A DNA stretch of 7,739 nucleotides from NCBI GenBank assembly GCA_017353855.1, contig JAFMSA010000172.1, forward strand, positions 1 to 7,739, read 5' to 3'. Every line of letters begins with the position of its first letter. The stretch's first letter is position 1. The notes beneath the pieces were generated by a model. It worked only from the letters and a program-made list of their open reading frames with translations. It searched no databases and was not told the origin of the DNA. This DNA comes from Alphaproteobacteria bacterium (GTDB taxonomy: Bacteria; Pseudomonadota; Alphaproteobacteria; ATCC43930; CGMCC-115725). A program made the position numbers and the translations under genes. Positions 1 through 6,947 of this stretch are shown here, one piece after another.

Positions 1-455
1 CGCTTGAAAACGCCAATGAACACCGCCTGCGCGCATTTTCACCGCCCAGCCGGGGGTGTCGCGCGCGCCCTGCGTAATCACCGGTTCCCTGGCATGGTCC
101 CGCATGCAGTAGGATGTGCTACTCCTGTCGCCGGCGAATTAGCTAATTAACCTATGCAGCCCTCCATCGTTTCCGCAACGGCGGTCTCATTGTCAGTTCT
201 GGTGGTCGGCCCCGGCAAAGGCGTACCCGCGTTCCCGCGAACAGGATTGCGGCCGGAACATAGCGGTCCTATGGCGCGTCGGTGCCCCTGGCAGGCCGCC
301 GCGCCCTGGCCAGTCCGCCAATTCCTGCGTTGCGCAAGCGACGGGCGGCAGCGTTCGACCTATTGGGACTCGAAAATCGTCCATACCGCACGCCTGGTAG
401 CATGCTAGTACGATAACCAGTGCAACCTTCCCGCCTTTCCTGCGTGGCCACTGGA
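1..455. other. Region with no supported gene
   Basis: No reading frame here is convincing. On the minus strand a frame stays open from an ATG at 105 down to base 1 (35 codons, about 69% GC at third positions) and could be the start of a gene leaving the window. The plus strand, read with the same codon boundaries, is equally open from base 1 to a TAA at 148-150, so strand and coding status cannot be decided. Longer ORFs between 154 and 519 are rich in Arg, Pro, Cys and Ala, have no good ribosome site and match no family I know. A perfect 12-base AT-rich palindrome lies at 137-148. The region may be intergenic or decayed. Confidence 0.5.
137..148. repeat. 12-bp perfect palindrome AATTAGCTAATT
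   Basis: The 12 bases are their own reverse complement and sit in an AT-rich island within otherwise GC-rich sequence. Such sites can be operator half-site pairs or simply promoter-region AT tracts. No clear gene start is next to it except the doubtful minus-strand frame that begins at 105, so a regulatory role is only a guess. Confidence 0.25.
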
Positions 456-683
456 TCAAACGTTGCCGGTCAATGGCAATTGTGGACGGCGGTCTGGGTT
501 GACGTTCTGCGATAACCACTCCAGAAGGTTGGCGTACCGCTCAAGCCGCTCCGCTAATTCGACGAGAGTACGATCGGCGCTCCCGGATCCGGACGTCGGG
601 ATCCCTGCTACGCGTCTGCAATGCGCGGCCTGAGTACGGAACTCACTCACCCGCTCAAGCGTAAGCATCACGGAATACGACAT
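456..683 (-). CDS. Small hypothetical protein, helical, Arg/Glu-rich (75 aa)
   Basis: This ORF lies downstream of the ABC transporter operon on the same strand, 161 bases after the ATPase stop. The protein is predicted to be mostly amphipathic helix: residues about 9-27 (LERVSEFRTQAAHCRRVAG) and about 40-57 (VELAERLERYANLLEWL), joined by a Gly/Ser-rich linker. The pattern of an N-terminal 'R-x-QAA-x-CRR-x-A' followed by 'L-x-ELAERLERYA' recalls the short uncharacterised proteins, abundant in Bradyrhizobium and relatives, that contain 'AEECRRLA...LLELAERWERLA'. I recognise the pattern, not a function. Third-position GC is about 67%, only moderate. The ATG at 683 has just a weak AGG directly before it, and an internal ATG at 668 is the alternative start. 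No signal peptide or membrane segment is seen. It may be a real small protein or a chance ORF. Confidence 0.45.
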   Translation of the reverse strand: MSYSVMLTLERVSEFRTQAAHCRRVAGIPTSGSGSADRTLVELAERLERYANLLEWLSQNVNPDRRPQLPLTGNV

Positions 684-844
684 CCTGGGGGCTTTTCCAA
701 ACGCGGCACTTACGCGGCCACGCTCAGTGACGGCGCAAAAGACGCCTACACGCCGTCGACAACCAATTTCAGTCCCAATCTTGACATGATTAATTAAGCA
801 TACCGGGGCGTCGCTGGCAACGATGATTTTGTTCGTGTCGACGC
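684..844 (-). other. Gap after the transporter operon; weak inverted repeat
   Basis: This stretch follows the ATPase stop and should contain the end of the operon transcript. An inverted repeat with 7-bp arms (GACGGCG at 729-735, CGCCGTC at 751-757) and a 15-base loop could form an RNA hairpin, but no T-run follows on either strand, so it is not a canonical intrinsic terminator. An AT-rich TTAATTAA palindrome lies at 790-797. Termination may be Rho-dependent. Confidence 0.3.
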
Positions 845-2167
845 TCAGCCCCCCGGATCTTCCAAGCTGAACATCTCGGCTACGTCGTCATACGCGAAGA
901 TCTCTGCGTAGCGAGCCCAGGATATTATGGCATCGAGCGTTTCCTCGGCGGCGCTATCGCTGAGATAATCTTCCAGCTCCTGCTCGAACCGCACACGCGG
1001 CGCCTGGTGGCCAGGACGCTCGTCAAGGACATGCCTGATGTGCTGCGCGAGTGGCACTGAGGCAAGCAGGCGCTCCGCAAACATCGTTTTACGCGCCTGC
1101 GTGTCGAGATCGGCGAAGGTGCGCGCGGCGGCACTAAGCACGATGTCGCCGTCAGTGATCTCCGCGAAGCCGAGATACTGGAGCAGTTCGACGACCGGAA
1201 ACAGATCGTCAATCTCGAATTGCAGCGTGCGCGCGATTTCCGGAAGATCCGCTTTGCCATTATAAGGCGGGGCGGCGACGGTCTCTATCAAGCCGGCTAT
1301 CACATTAGTGGAGACCGGAGGCAATCGGCTGCCGATTTGCAGCTTCGGCAGTTGCCCCGGCACTCCGATCGTCGGGCGCGCCGTCATTTTCGCGTAAATG
1401 TCGTCGACCATCTGGCGGAACGCGGAGTCGAGGCGATTGCGCGGATGCGGGAATGGAACCTCGATTTCGGCTGCCACGCGTCCCGGATTCGAAGAAAAGA
1501 GCAGGATGCGGTCGCACATGAAGACCGCTTCCTCGATGTTATGCGTGACCAACAGGATGGATTTGGTCGGCAGCCGGCGCTCGATCCACAGATCGAGCAG
1601 ATCGGTGCGGATTGTCTCGGCGGTCAATACGTCGAGCGCCGAAAAAGGCTCGTCGAGCAGCAGGATGGTCGGCTCGACGACAAGCGCACGGGCAAACCCG
1701 ACGCGTTGGCGCATGCCGCCGGACAGTTCTCGCGGATAGGCCGACTCGAAGCCGTCGAGGCCGATGAGGTCGATGGCGGAAAGCGCACGCCGGCGGCTCT
1801 CCCTTTCCGACACGCCCAGGGCCTCGAGCCCCGCTTCCACGTTCTGCAGCACCGTCAGCCACGGAAACAGAGCGAAGGTCTGGAAGACCATCGCGATCCC
1901 GTCTGCCGGCCCGTTGACAGGACGGCCGCGATAGATCACCTGCCCGCCACTCGGCCTGATGAGGCCGGCGATGATACGCAGCAGCGTCGATTTGCCCGAA
2001 CCGGAACGGCCCAGCAGACCAACGATCTCGCCGACCCGCAGCGACAGGTCGACCTCGTCGAGAACGCGCACCCCGCCTGATCCCCGCTCGAAACCGCGGC
2101 TCACGCCGCACACCGTTAAGATCGGCTCGCCAGTTGGCGGCTTACGCGTCGTGTCTATCGCAACCAT
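845..2167 (-). CDS. ABC transporter ATPase, NitT/TauT class, with C-terminal AAA-associated domain
   Basis: This is the cytoplasmic nucleotide-binding subunit of an importer in the nitrate/sulfonate/bicarbonate class; it hydrolyses ATP to drive uptake through the permease encoded just upstream. Numbering from the GTG at 2170 (441 aa), all ATPase motifs are intact: Walker A GRSGSGKST (54-62), Q-loop Gln97 in MVFQTFALFPW, signature LSGGM (149-153), Walker B ILLLDEP (169-175), D-loop SALD (177-180) and switch His210 in LLVTH. The stretch LLLDEPFSALD is typical of the class. Residues about 285-435 form a long C-terminal extension resembling the AAA-associated C-terminal domain (Pfam AAA_assoc_C), roughly 180 aa beyond a plain 250-260 aa NitT/TauT ATPase. 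The permease stop overlaps the weak ribosome site GAGAAA; spacing favours the ATG at 2167 (440 aa) over the GTG at 2170. Tight spacing implies co-transcription and translational coupling. The substrate cannot be read from the ATPase. Confidence 0.93.
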   Translation of the reverse strand: MVAIDTTRKPPTGEPILTVCGVSRGFERGSGGVRVLDEVDLSLRVGEIVGLLGRSGSGKSTLLRIIAGLIRPSGGQVIYRGRPVNGPADGIAMVFQTFALFPWLTVLQNVEAGLEALGVSERESRRRALSAIDLIGLDGFESAYPRELSGGMRQRVGFARALVVEPTILLLDEPFSALDVLTAETIRTDLLDLWIERRLPTKSILLVTHNIEEAVFMCDRILLFSSNPGRVAAEIEVPFPHPRNRLDSAFRQMVDDIYAKMTARPTIGVPGQLPKLQIGSRLPPVSTNVIAGLIETVAAPPYNGKADLPEIARTLQFEIDDLFPVVELLQYLGFAEITDGDIVLSAAARTFADLDTQARKTMFAERLLASVPLAQHIRHVLDERPGHQAPRVRFEQELEDYLSDSAAEETLDAIISWARYAEIFAYDDVAEMFSLEDPGG

Positions 2168-2176
2168 CACGGTTTC

Positions 2177-3913
2177 TCAGTCGAGACGAAGCCGGTCTTC
2201 CGCATAGGCGTAAAGCGGCCGCCAGAGCAGTCGATTGAATGCCGTGACCAGAATGGACATTACGGCGATGCCGAGCACAATCTTCGGATAGTCGCCCGCT
2301 GCCGTATTCTCGGCGATATAGGCTCCCAGACCATGCGCGACGACCCTGGTATCACCCCAGGAGACCGCTTCGGCAACGATGCTGGCGTTCCAGGCACCGC
2401 CGGCTGCGGTAATCGCTCCCGTTACAAAATAAGGGAAAATCCCGGGCAGCATGACCCGACGCCACCACTGCCAGCCACGCATTCGAAAATTGGTCGCCGC
2501 TTCGCGGAAGTCGTTGGGGTACGCCATTGTTCCGGCGATCACATTGAACAGAATATACCATTGCGTCCCGAGTATAATCAGAGGGCTGAGCCAAATGTCC
2601 GGGTTCAGCGCGAACCGGACGATCGCGACGACGAATACCGGGAACAGCAGATTAGCGGGAAACGCTGCGAGAAACTGTGCCAGGGGCTGGATCTTCTCTG
2701 CCAGCCGCGGCCGCAGACCGACCTTAACTCCGATCGGAACCCAGATCAACGAGGCGATTGCGATCAGGACGACGACGCGCAATAGCGTGAAGAGGCCAAG
2801 TTTTGCGACATCGAGGACGTCGTGCCAGCCGACACCCGAGGCGACGTGCGCGATGATTGTCCGCAATGCGAAAACGGCCACGGCCAACACCGCGACAAAC
2901 CAAACGACATCCATCGCTCTTGCAAGAGAGCGGGAACCGCCAATCCTCGCTTTATCGGGAGGCGGCGACAGACGCTGTCGCGCAAATCCGCCCAGGAGCA
3001 GGCTTGCAGGGTGGAGCAAGGTCCGGAAGAGGCGGCTTTGCTGTATCAGATCAAGGAACCAGGAACTGGGCGCCGTCTGCGCGCCGGTCTGCTCGAAACG
3101 GAACTTATCGACCCATGCGACCAGCGGCCGGAACAGCAGCTGGTCATAAAGGATGATTACAGCAATCATTGTAAGCACGACCCAGCCGACCGCTCTCAGG
3201 TCTCTCTCTGCTGTCGCCTGCGCTAAATACGCGCCGATCCCCGGTAGGGTGATCGTCTTGTCGCCGACCGTGATGGCTTCGCTCGCCACGACAAAAAACC
3301 AGCCCCCGGACATGCTCATCATCATGTTCCACACGAGGCCCGGCATCGCGAACGGCACCTCAAGCCGCCAAAAGCGTTGCCAGGCCGAAAAACGGAAACA
3401 GCGCGTCGCCTCCTCAAGGTCGCGCGGCACGGTGCGCAGCGACTGGTAAAAGCTGAAGGTCATGTTCCAGGCTTGACTGGTAAAAATCGCGAAGATCGCC
3501 GCGGCTTCGGCCCCGGCCACCCGACCGGGGAACAGAGACATAAAGAAGGCGACGGTGAAGGAAATGTAACCCAGCACCGGCACCGACTGGAGGATGTCGA
3601 GGAGCGGAACGAGGACCACCTCGGCTCTGCGGCTCTTGGCGGCAAGTGTCCCGTAGGTGATGGTGAAGAGCAGCGATGCGATCATGGCCGCCAGCATGCG
3701 CAACGTTGTGCGCAGCGCATATTCCGGCAGGTTGACCGGATCGAGCGAGACAACCGGCTCTTTGAGCGCCGAGAGGGGCGCCAGGGTTTCGCGAGCCCCT
3801 CTGGCAGCGAGCAGCAGAAGCCCAAAAACTAACGGAAAGGCAATTATGTCCCACCGGTTCGGGAGCAGGCCTCGTGCTGTCAGGCTTGCGTAGCGGATGG
3901 CGCTTCCCTGCAC
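2177..3913 (-). CDS. ABC transporter permease, two fused NitT/TauT-type membrane domains
   Basis: This 578-aa inner-membrane protein carries two BPD-type transmembrane domains in one chain, at about residues 22-265 and 332-565, joined by a polar linker (about 270-330). It would form the whole translocation pore as a monomer, where most relatives are homodimers of about 260 aa. Each half has its own EAA loop for docking the ATPase: EEATRCFRFSAWQRFWRLEVP (about 167-187, the P near 187) and REAATNFRMRGWQWWRRVMLP (about 470-490). Each EAA loop is followed by a G-x-W-rich helix ending in a (S/A)EA motif. I chose the GTG at 3913 because AAGGAGA lies 5 bases before it and because the in-frame ATG at 4099 lies upstream of the promoter at 4012-4040; the 62 extra residues it would add are Pro/Arg-rich and unlike this family. 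The gene is first in the operon, with the ATPase next. No binding-protein gene is adjacent within the window, so the substrate is unknown (nitrate, sulfonate, bicarbonate or other). Confidence 0.93.
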   Translation of the reverse strand: MQGSAIRYASLTARGLLPNRWDIIAFPLVFGLLLLAARGARETLAPLSALKEPVVSLDPVNLPEYALRTTLRMLAAMIASLLFTITYGTLAAKSRRAEVVLVPLLDILQSVPVLGYISFTVAFFMSLFPGRVAGAEAAAIFAIFTSQAWNMTFSFYQSLRTVPRDLEEATRCFRFSAWQRFWRLEVPFAMPGLVWNMMMSMSGGWFFVVASEAITVGDKTITLPGIGAYLAQATAERDLRAVGWVVLTMIAVIILYDQLLFRPLVAWVDKFRFEQTGAQTAPSSWFLDLIQQSRLFRTLLHPASLLLGGFARQRLSPPPDKARIGGSRSLARAMDVVWFVAVLAVAVFALRTIIAHVASGVGWHDVLDVAKLGLFTLLRVVVLIAIASLIWVPIGVKVGLRPRLAEKIQPLAQFLAAFPANLLFPVFVVAIVRFALNPDIWLSPLIILGTQWYILFNVIAGTMAYPNDFREAATNFRMRGWQWWRRVMLPGIFPYFVTGAITAAGGAWNASIVAEAVSWGDTRVVAHGLGAYIAENTAAGDYPKIVLGIAVMSILVTAFNRLLWRPLYAYAEDRLRLD

Positions 3914-3953
3914 AGGGGTCTCCTTGGGCGGCGGACCCCGGGGCACGGGCCCC
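3914..3953 (-). promoter_or_regulatory. Permease leader: SD within two adjacent hairpins
   Basis: In the minus-strand transcript the ribosome site AAGGAGA (3925-3919) precedes the GTG start by 5 bases. It is bracketed by a perfect 6-bp inverted repeat, GGGGTC (3939-3934) and GACCCC (3920-3915), so most of the SD lies in the 13-base loop and its last bases enter the stem. Directly upstream is a second hairpin, GGGGC (3953-3949) pairing with GCCCC (3944-3940) around a 4-base loop. The base-pairing is read directly from the sequence. That it limits translation initiation is inference, and GC-rich DNA forms such stems by chance fairly often. It matches no riboswitch class I know. Confidence 0.35.
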
Positions 3954-4011
3954 TGCAATAATCGAGTCCAGATATCCGCGCGATACCACAAAAGTGAAAA
4001 GTTGAGTAACC

Positions 4012-4040
4012 ATAATAGATTTGGGTGGGATGCGTCACAA
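4012..4040 (-). promoter_or_regulatory. Sigma70-like promoter of the permease-ATPase operon
   Basis: On the minus strand a -35 box TTGTGA (4040-4035, 4 of 6 to TTGACA) and a -10 box TATTAT (4017-4012, 5 of 6 to TATAAT) are separated by exactly 17 bases. The element lies in an AT-rich patch upstream of the permease. Transcription would start near 4005, giving a leader of roughly 90 bases before the GTG at 3913. This location argues against the far-upstream ATG at 4099 as the true start. No operator repeat was recognised around it. Confidence 0.5.
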
Positions 4041-4370
4041 GGTGGAAATCGGCTATGCCGCGCTGCAGGAGGCAGGCAGAATCTAGGGGCCGCCGCCAAT
4101 CGGGATCACGCGCTCGATCCGCGACCGGTGCTGGCGTCCCTCTTGCCGATTGAAGGGGGCTTACTACACGTGGCGTCGAGCGTTTGCGCCGATACCGGTT
4201 CGGCCGGCAACAGCTTCACCGATCCTCATCCTTCCTGCGATGCGACATGTTACCCATAGTACAAGTCAGCGGAACAAGAACTCCGGCACTTGCCGTGGTC
4301 GCTCGCATGCGGGTCGATGATTTCGAATAAATGAACGAGTTGGGATCGTCGTTGGCTATAGCAAGAAATA
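4041..4370. other. Intergenic stretch with no recognisable gene
   Basis: Frames here are short or of shadow composition. A plus-strand ORF from about 3897 to 4259 overlaps the permease start and promoter on the other strand and looks unlike a protein. A short frame with ATG at 4030 ends at 4086 (18 residues), too short to interpret. I see no RNA gene, terminator or repeat of note. Confidence 0.5.
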
Positions 4371-4956
4371 TTTGTTGATGCCGGCGAGCCGCGTTATCCT
4401 TACGGTTTTTTCGTTCGAGGAAAAGCCGGGCTCCGACACTCCATGGCAGCCATTCTTGACATCAGCGAGGTGCCGGCCTTCCGACTGCTCTTCGGCGTCG
4501 CGACGGTGTGTTCCACGCCAGCGGCAGAAACGACATTGCAGACAGAAGCGGCTGACGGGTTGTCGGGATTGCCTCGTGCCGATATGCCGCGCCTTCTGGC
4601 GCAGTGGATGGCTCAGACCCGGCTTGCCGCGTGGCGGTTCGAGCCGGGCGAAGGAAATGCCCCGGCACGCGATCACGTCGAGTGGATTGGACCCGGATGA
4701 CGCAGGGGCGGTGCGAAACTTTGCGCACACGCTAACGAACGGAGATTTGGTATGCAGCACCTGGTCAGGATCGAGACGCGCCTCTATTTGCGCGGGGAGT
4801 ACCAGACGCTTGTCGAAAAAGAAGGGGGCCTTGCAAGACAGCGCTGATGCCGAGTTCGCCGCCGCGATTGCGAGCGCCACGGAGAGCCTGCTCGATCCTT
4901 CCGAGACCTATCGGGCCATCAGGATGATGGCTTCCCCAGCTGCCCGCGAGCGATAA
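4371..4956 (+). pseudogene. Frameshifted or decayed ORF of unknown family
   Basis: Protein-like sequence appears in alternating frames. From 4371 to 4700 one frame reads smoothly (FVDAGEPRYPYGFF, then MAAILDISEVPAF from the ATG at 4443, then RLLAQWMAQTRLAAWRF) and ends at a TGA in 4698-4700. Just before this, the next frame takes over with GLDPDDAGAVRNFAHTL. The first frame returns at an ATG at 4752, preceded by GGAG 7 bases upstream, as MQHLVRIETRLYLRGEY and stops at 4847. The second frame then continues (ADAEFAAAIASATESLLD) to a TAA at 4954-4956. The second frame stays open over all of 4372-4956, but its first 100 residues are Cys/Arg/Ser-rich, like an out-of-frame shadow. This suggests one gene broken by frameshifts, or two short overlapping genes (4443-4700 and 4752-4847). 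I do not recognise a family. Sequencing error cannot be excluded. Confidence 0.3.
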
Positions 4957-4969
4957 GCCCTGTGGGTTC

Positions 4970-5009
4970 GCTGGCTCCGCCAGCGCCCCTTGCCCGCGGC
5001 AGCGGCAAG
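4970..5009 (+). terminator. Two adjacent GC-rich hairpins before the porin
   Basis: A perfect hairpin GCTGGC-TCC-GCCAGC occupies 4970-4984, and a second, CTTGCC (4989-4994) pairing with GGCAAG (5004-5009) around a 9-base loop, follows directly. They lie between the end of the decayed ORF (4956) and the porin start (5057). Neither is followed by a T-run, so a classical intrinsic terminator is unlikely. They could be a weak terminator of upstream transcription or a structured leader of the porin mRNA. Confidence 0.3.
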
Positions 5010-5056
5010 TTCGCCGGAAGCAAATTCGGTGCGCCCACCCGGCAAGCAGGATTCCA

Positions 5057-6421
5057 GTGCGAACGAACCTTTCCGCGTTAGCCATCTTCGGTGCCCTGAT
5101 CCTCGTATCCGCCGGCGAGCCGGTTGCGGCGGAGGAGGGGTTCTTCACACAAGACAAGCTCACCGGCGACTGGGGCGGGGTACGCAAGCAGTGGCAAGAT
5201 GCCGGTGTTGATTTTGAGCTCGATGCCACGCTAGAAACACTGTCCAATCCCACCGGCGGCATAAGAAAGCTGACGATCTACCAGGGCCTTCTCGAGCCGT
5301 CTCTCAACCTCGATCTCGAGACGGCCGCCAACTGGCCGGGAGCGAGTTTTTACATTGACGCATACCAGATCAGCGGGCGCGGTTTGTCGCGGAATGCAAT
5401 CGGCAACTTGCTCACAGTCAGCTCAATCGAGGCACTTTCCTCGACGCGCCTCCACGAGCTGTGGTTCCAACAAGAGTTGCTCGACCGCAGAGTCTCGCTT
5501 CGGGTCGGCCAGATCGCGCTCGATCGCGAATTTTACATCAGCCAATACGCGGCAGGCTTCGTCAACTCGACGTTTGGCTGTCCGGATATCCTGCCTACCG
5601 ACTTGCCGGGTGGTGCGTCCTGCTATCCGCTCGCGACACCAGGCGCGCGATTTCGGGTGACGCCGACCGAAGGTTTGACCCTCTCTGTCGCGGCCCTCAA
5701 CGGCAGCTCCGCACCCCCCGGTCCTGGAGACCCGGAGGTGCGCAACGCAAGCGGCACGAACTTCCTGATCGGCGAAGATGGCTTCCTCCCGATCGCCGAA
5801 CTCGCTTATGCGTTCGACGAGGAGCCGACCTCTTCGACCAGGTTGAGCGATATCAAACTCGGCGCCTGGTACCACACCGCAGATTTTTCCGATACCCGCC
5901 GCGACAACCTGGGGCGCTCCCTCGCGGACCCGACGAGCACTGGGATCCCCGCCACGCACGGCAGCAATTTTGGCGCCTATCTGATACTGGATAAAATGTT
6001 GTGGCGGCGCCCTGATACGGCGACCCAGGGCCTCGCGGCCTTCCTGCGCGTCGGTTACGCCCCTCCGGACCGCAATCTGATAAGCCTCGAGATTGACGCC
6101 GGCCTCACCTTTAAAGGTCTTCTCCCGGGCCGCGGCCTCGACGTGCTGGGGGTCGGGCTAAGCTATGCACGCATTGGCTACGCCCGACGGTTAGACCGGG
6201 ATCAGATCCTGTTTACCGACATCGAGCGTCCGGTCCGCAATTATGAATCGGTGTTGGAGGTCACATACGAAGCGCAACTTGCCCCATGGTGGCTCTTGCA
6301 GCCGGACCTCCAGCTGGTCGCTCATCCTGGCGGCCACGTTGCGCCGCCGCCGCCCGCGCCGGCGGGACGGCCCATTCCGAACGCTCTGGTGATCGGGCTT
6401 CGCTCGACATTCACGTTTTAG
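5057..6421 (+). CDS. OprB-family carbohydrate-selective outer-membrane porin
   Basis: This 454-aa protein is predicted to be an outer-membrane beta-barrel that lets small solutes, classically sugars, diffuse into the periplasm. Residues 1-25 form a signal peptide (MRTNL, then the hydrophobic ALAIFGALILVSAG) with likely cleavage after PVAA. The mature protein begins with the family hallmark LTGDWGGVRKQW (35-46), followed by 'G-x-x-F-x-x-x-A-T-x-E' type first strands, and ends in a terminal Phe (STFTF), the usual signal for barrel insertion by the Bam machinery. Length and layout fit the OprB family (Pfam PF04966). A Pro-rich segment (APPPPAPAGRP) precedes the last strand. The start is a GTG with AGCAGGA about 5 bases upstream; no ATG further down keeps the signal peptide. 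It stands alone between the decayed ORF and pstS. No convincing Pho box was found before it. The actual solute is not known. Confidence 0.9.
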   Translation: MRTNLSALAIFGALILVSAGEPVAAEEGFFTQDKLTGDWGGVRKQWQDAGVDFELDATLETLSNPTGGIRKLTIYQGLLEPSLNLDLETAANWPGASFYIDAYQISGRGLSRNAIGNLLTVSSIEALSSTRLHELWFQQELLDRRVSLRVGQIALDREFYISQYAAGFVNSTFGCPDILPTDLPGGASCYPLATPGARFRVTPTEGLTLSVAALNGSSAPPGPGDPEVRNASGTNFLIGEDGFLPIAELAYAFDEEPTSSTRLSDIKLGAWYHTADFSDTRRDNLGRSLADPTSTGIPATHGSNFGAYLILDKMLWRRPDTATQGLAAFLRVGYAPPDRNLISLEIDAGLTFKGLLPGRGLDVLGVGLSYARIGYARRLDRDQILFTDIERPVRNYESVLEVTYEAQLAPWWLLQPDLQLVAHPGGHVAPPPPAPAGRPIPNALVIGLRSTFTF

Positions 6422-6858
6422 GTCCATCCGGCCCCAGGTGGAGACCCGTTTCGAAAAATATACCGGCAACGAGGGTTGCGCGATTGGCCGGTGCCGATGA
6501 ACAGGACGTGGCTCGCGGCGGCTCGTCACACCATGCTGGGCTTGATGTTCAGACGTTTACGCAGGAGCGGCGGCGAACACCAGGCCGTCGGCTCGACGCT
6601 AACGCTAGCGGCGCGCACCGCCACAAACCAGCGGACCACAAGGCTACCGCGGCGCCCCTTCGAATTCCCCATGCGCGTCAGCGCGGCGGCACCGCATCCT
6701 CAGCGTTCCGGCGGTGAGTCAAACCACGGGCGCGTTTAGTCGCAGTTGCCGTGAGCGCGACAGCATCCATTTTCTCTCAGCCAATTTGAGCCCCGCGATG
6801 TAGGTTCCCGGGTGGCCCACCCGCACTCGTAGGCGTGGAGGGGCTGGTGGTCTTGGAG
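6422..6858. other. Porin-pstS intergenic region, no supported gene
   Basis: Together with the bases up to the pstS start this is a 526-base gap. Plus-strand ORFs here (for example 6476-6739, starting TTG) are Arg/Thr-rich and have no good ribosome site. The only structured element seen is a perfect hairpin CGGGTG-GCC-CACCCG at 6809-6823, without a T-run. No clear intrinsic terminator follows the porin stop at 6421. Confidence 0.5.
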
Positions 6859-6876
6859 CTGTCATAAGTCTGCAAC
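6859..6876 (+). promoter_or_regulatory. Pho box (PhoB-binding site) upstream of pstS
   Basis: The 18 bases CTGTCATAAGTCTGCAAC match the PhoB consensus CTGTCATAAATCTGTCAC at 15 positions. They show the diagnostic pair of 7-base direct repeats (CTGTCAT and CTGCAAC) spaced 11 bases apart. The site ends 71 bases before the pstS GTG start. In PhoB-activated promoters the box replaces the -35 element, so pstS should be induced by phosphate starvation through PhoR-PhoB. No second tandem box was found directly upstream. Confidence 0.75.
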
Positions 6877-6886
6877 ATCGTGAGCC

Positions 6887-6892
6887 TATGAC
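6887..6892 (+). promoter_or_regulatory. Probable -10 element of the PhoB-dependent pstS promoter
   Basis: TATGAC (4 of 6 to TATAAT) begins 10 bases after the end of the Pho box, the spacing expected when PhoB takes the place of the -35 contact. Transcription would begin near 6899, leaving a leader of about 50 bases. The match is modest; its support comes mainly from position. Confidence 0.4.
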
Positions 6893-6947
6893 TAGATGCA
6901 GGTTGCGCTTTACGAACTCGCGACCCTACCTGCCCATGGAGCAAGCC

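Noticed and set aside
193..519. Minus-strand ORF of 108 aa
   Set aside because: It overlaps the more protein-like small ORF at 456-683, has shadow-like composition and no recognisable domain or good ribosome site.
729..757. Intrinsic terminator after the ATPase gene
   Set aside because: The inverted repeat has a 15-base loop and no T-run on either side, so it does not meet terminator criteria.
781..804. TTGACA at 781-786 as a plus-strand promoter
   Set aside because: No acceptable -10 at 16-18 bases; the sequence there is GC-rich, and no plus-strand gene follows.
1220..2080. Plus-strand ORF of 286 aa inside the ATPase gene
   Set aside because: It lies antisense to an intact, motif-complete ATPase and is rich in Arg, Gln, Asp and His, typical of a shadow frame in GC-rich DNA.
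3377..3832. Plus-strand ORFs opposite the permease gene
   Set aside because: They are antisense shadows of a clearly coding transmembrane protein, with charged low-information composition.
3914..4099. N-terminal extension of the permease from the ATG at 4099 (62 extra residues)
   Set aside because: It starts upstream of the predicted promoter, is Pro/Arg-rich and unlike the family, whereas the GTG at 3913 has a strong AAGGAGA site at the right distance.
4960..4977. Possible second Pho box before the porin (CTGT...CTGG with 11-base spacing)
   Set aside because: Only about 9 of 18 positions match, the second half of each repeat is wrong, and the bases belong to a GC-rich hairpin.
6476..6739. 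Plus-strand ORF of 87 aa between the porin and pstS
   Set aside because: TTG start without a well-spaced ribosome site, Arg/Thr-rich composition and no family resemblance.
6936..6947. ATG at 6936 as the pstS start
   Set aside because: In frame but without a ribosome site, and it supplies part of the GGAG that serves the GTG at 6948.
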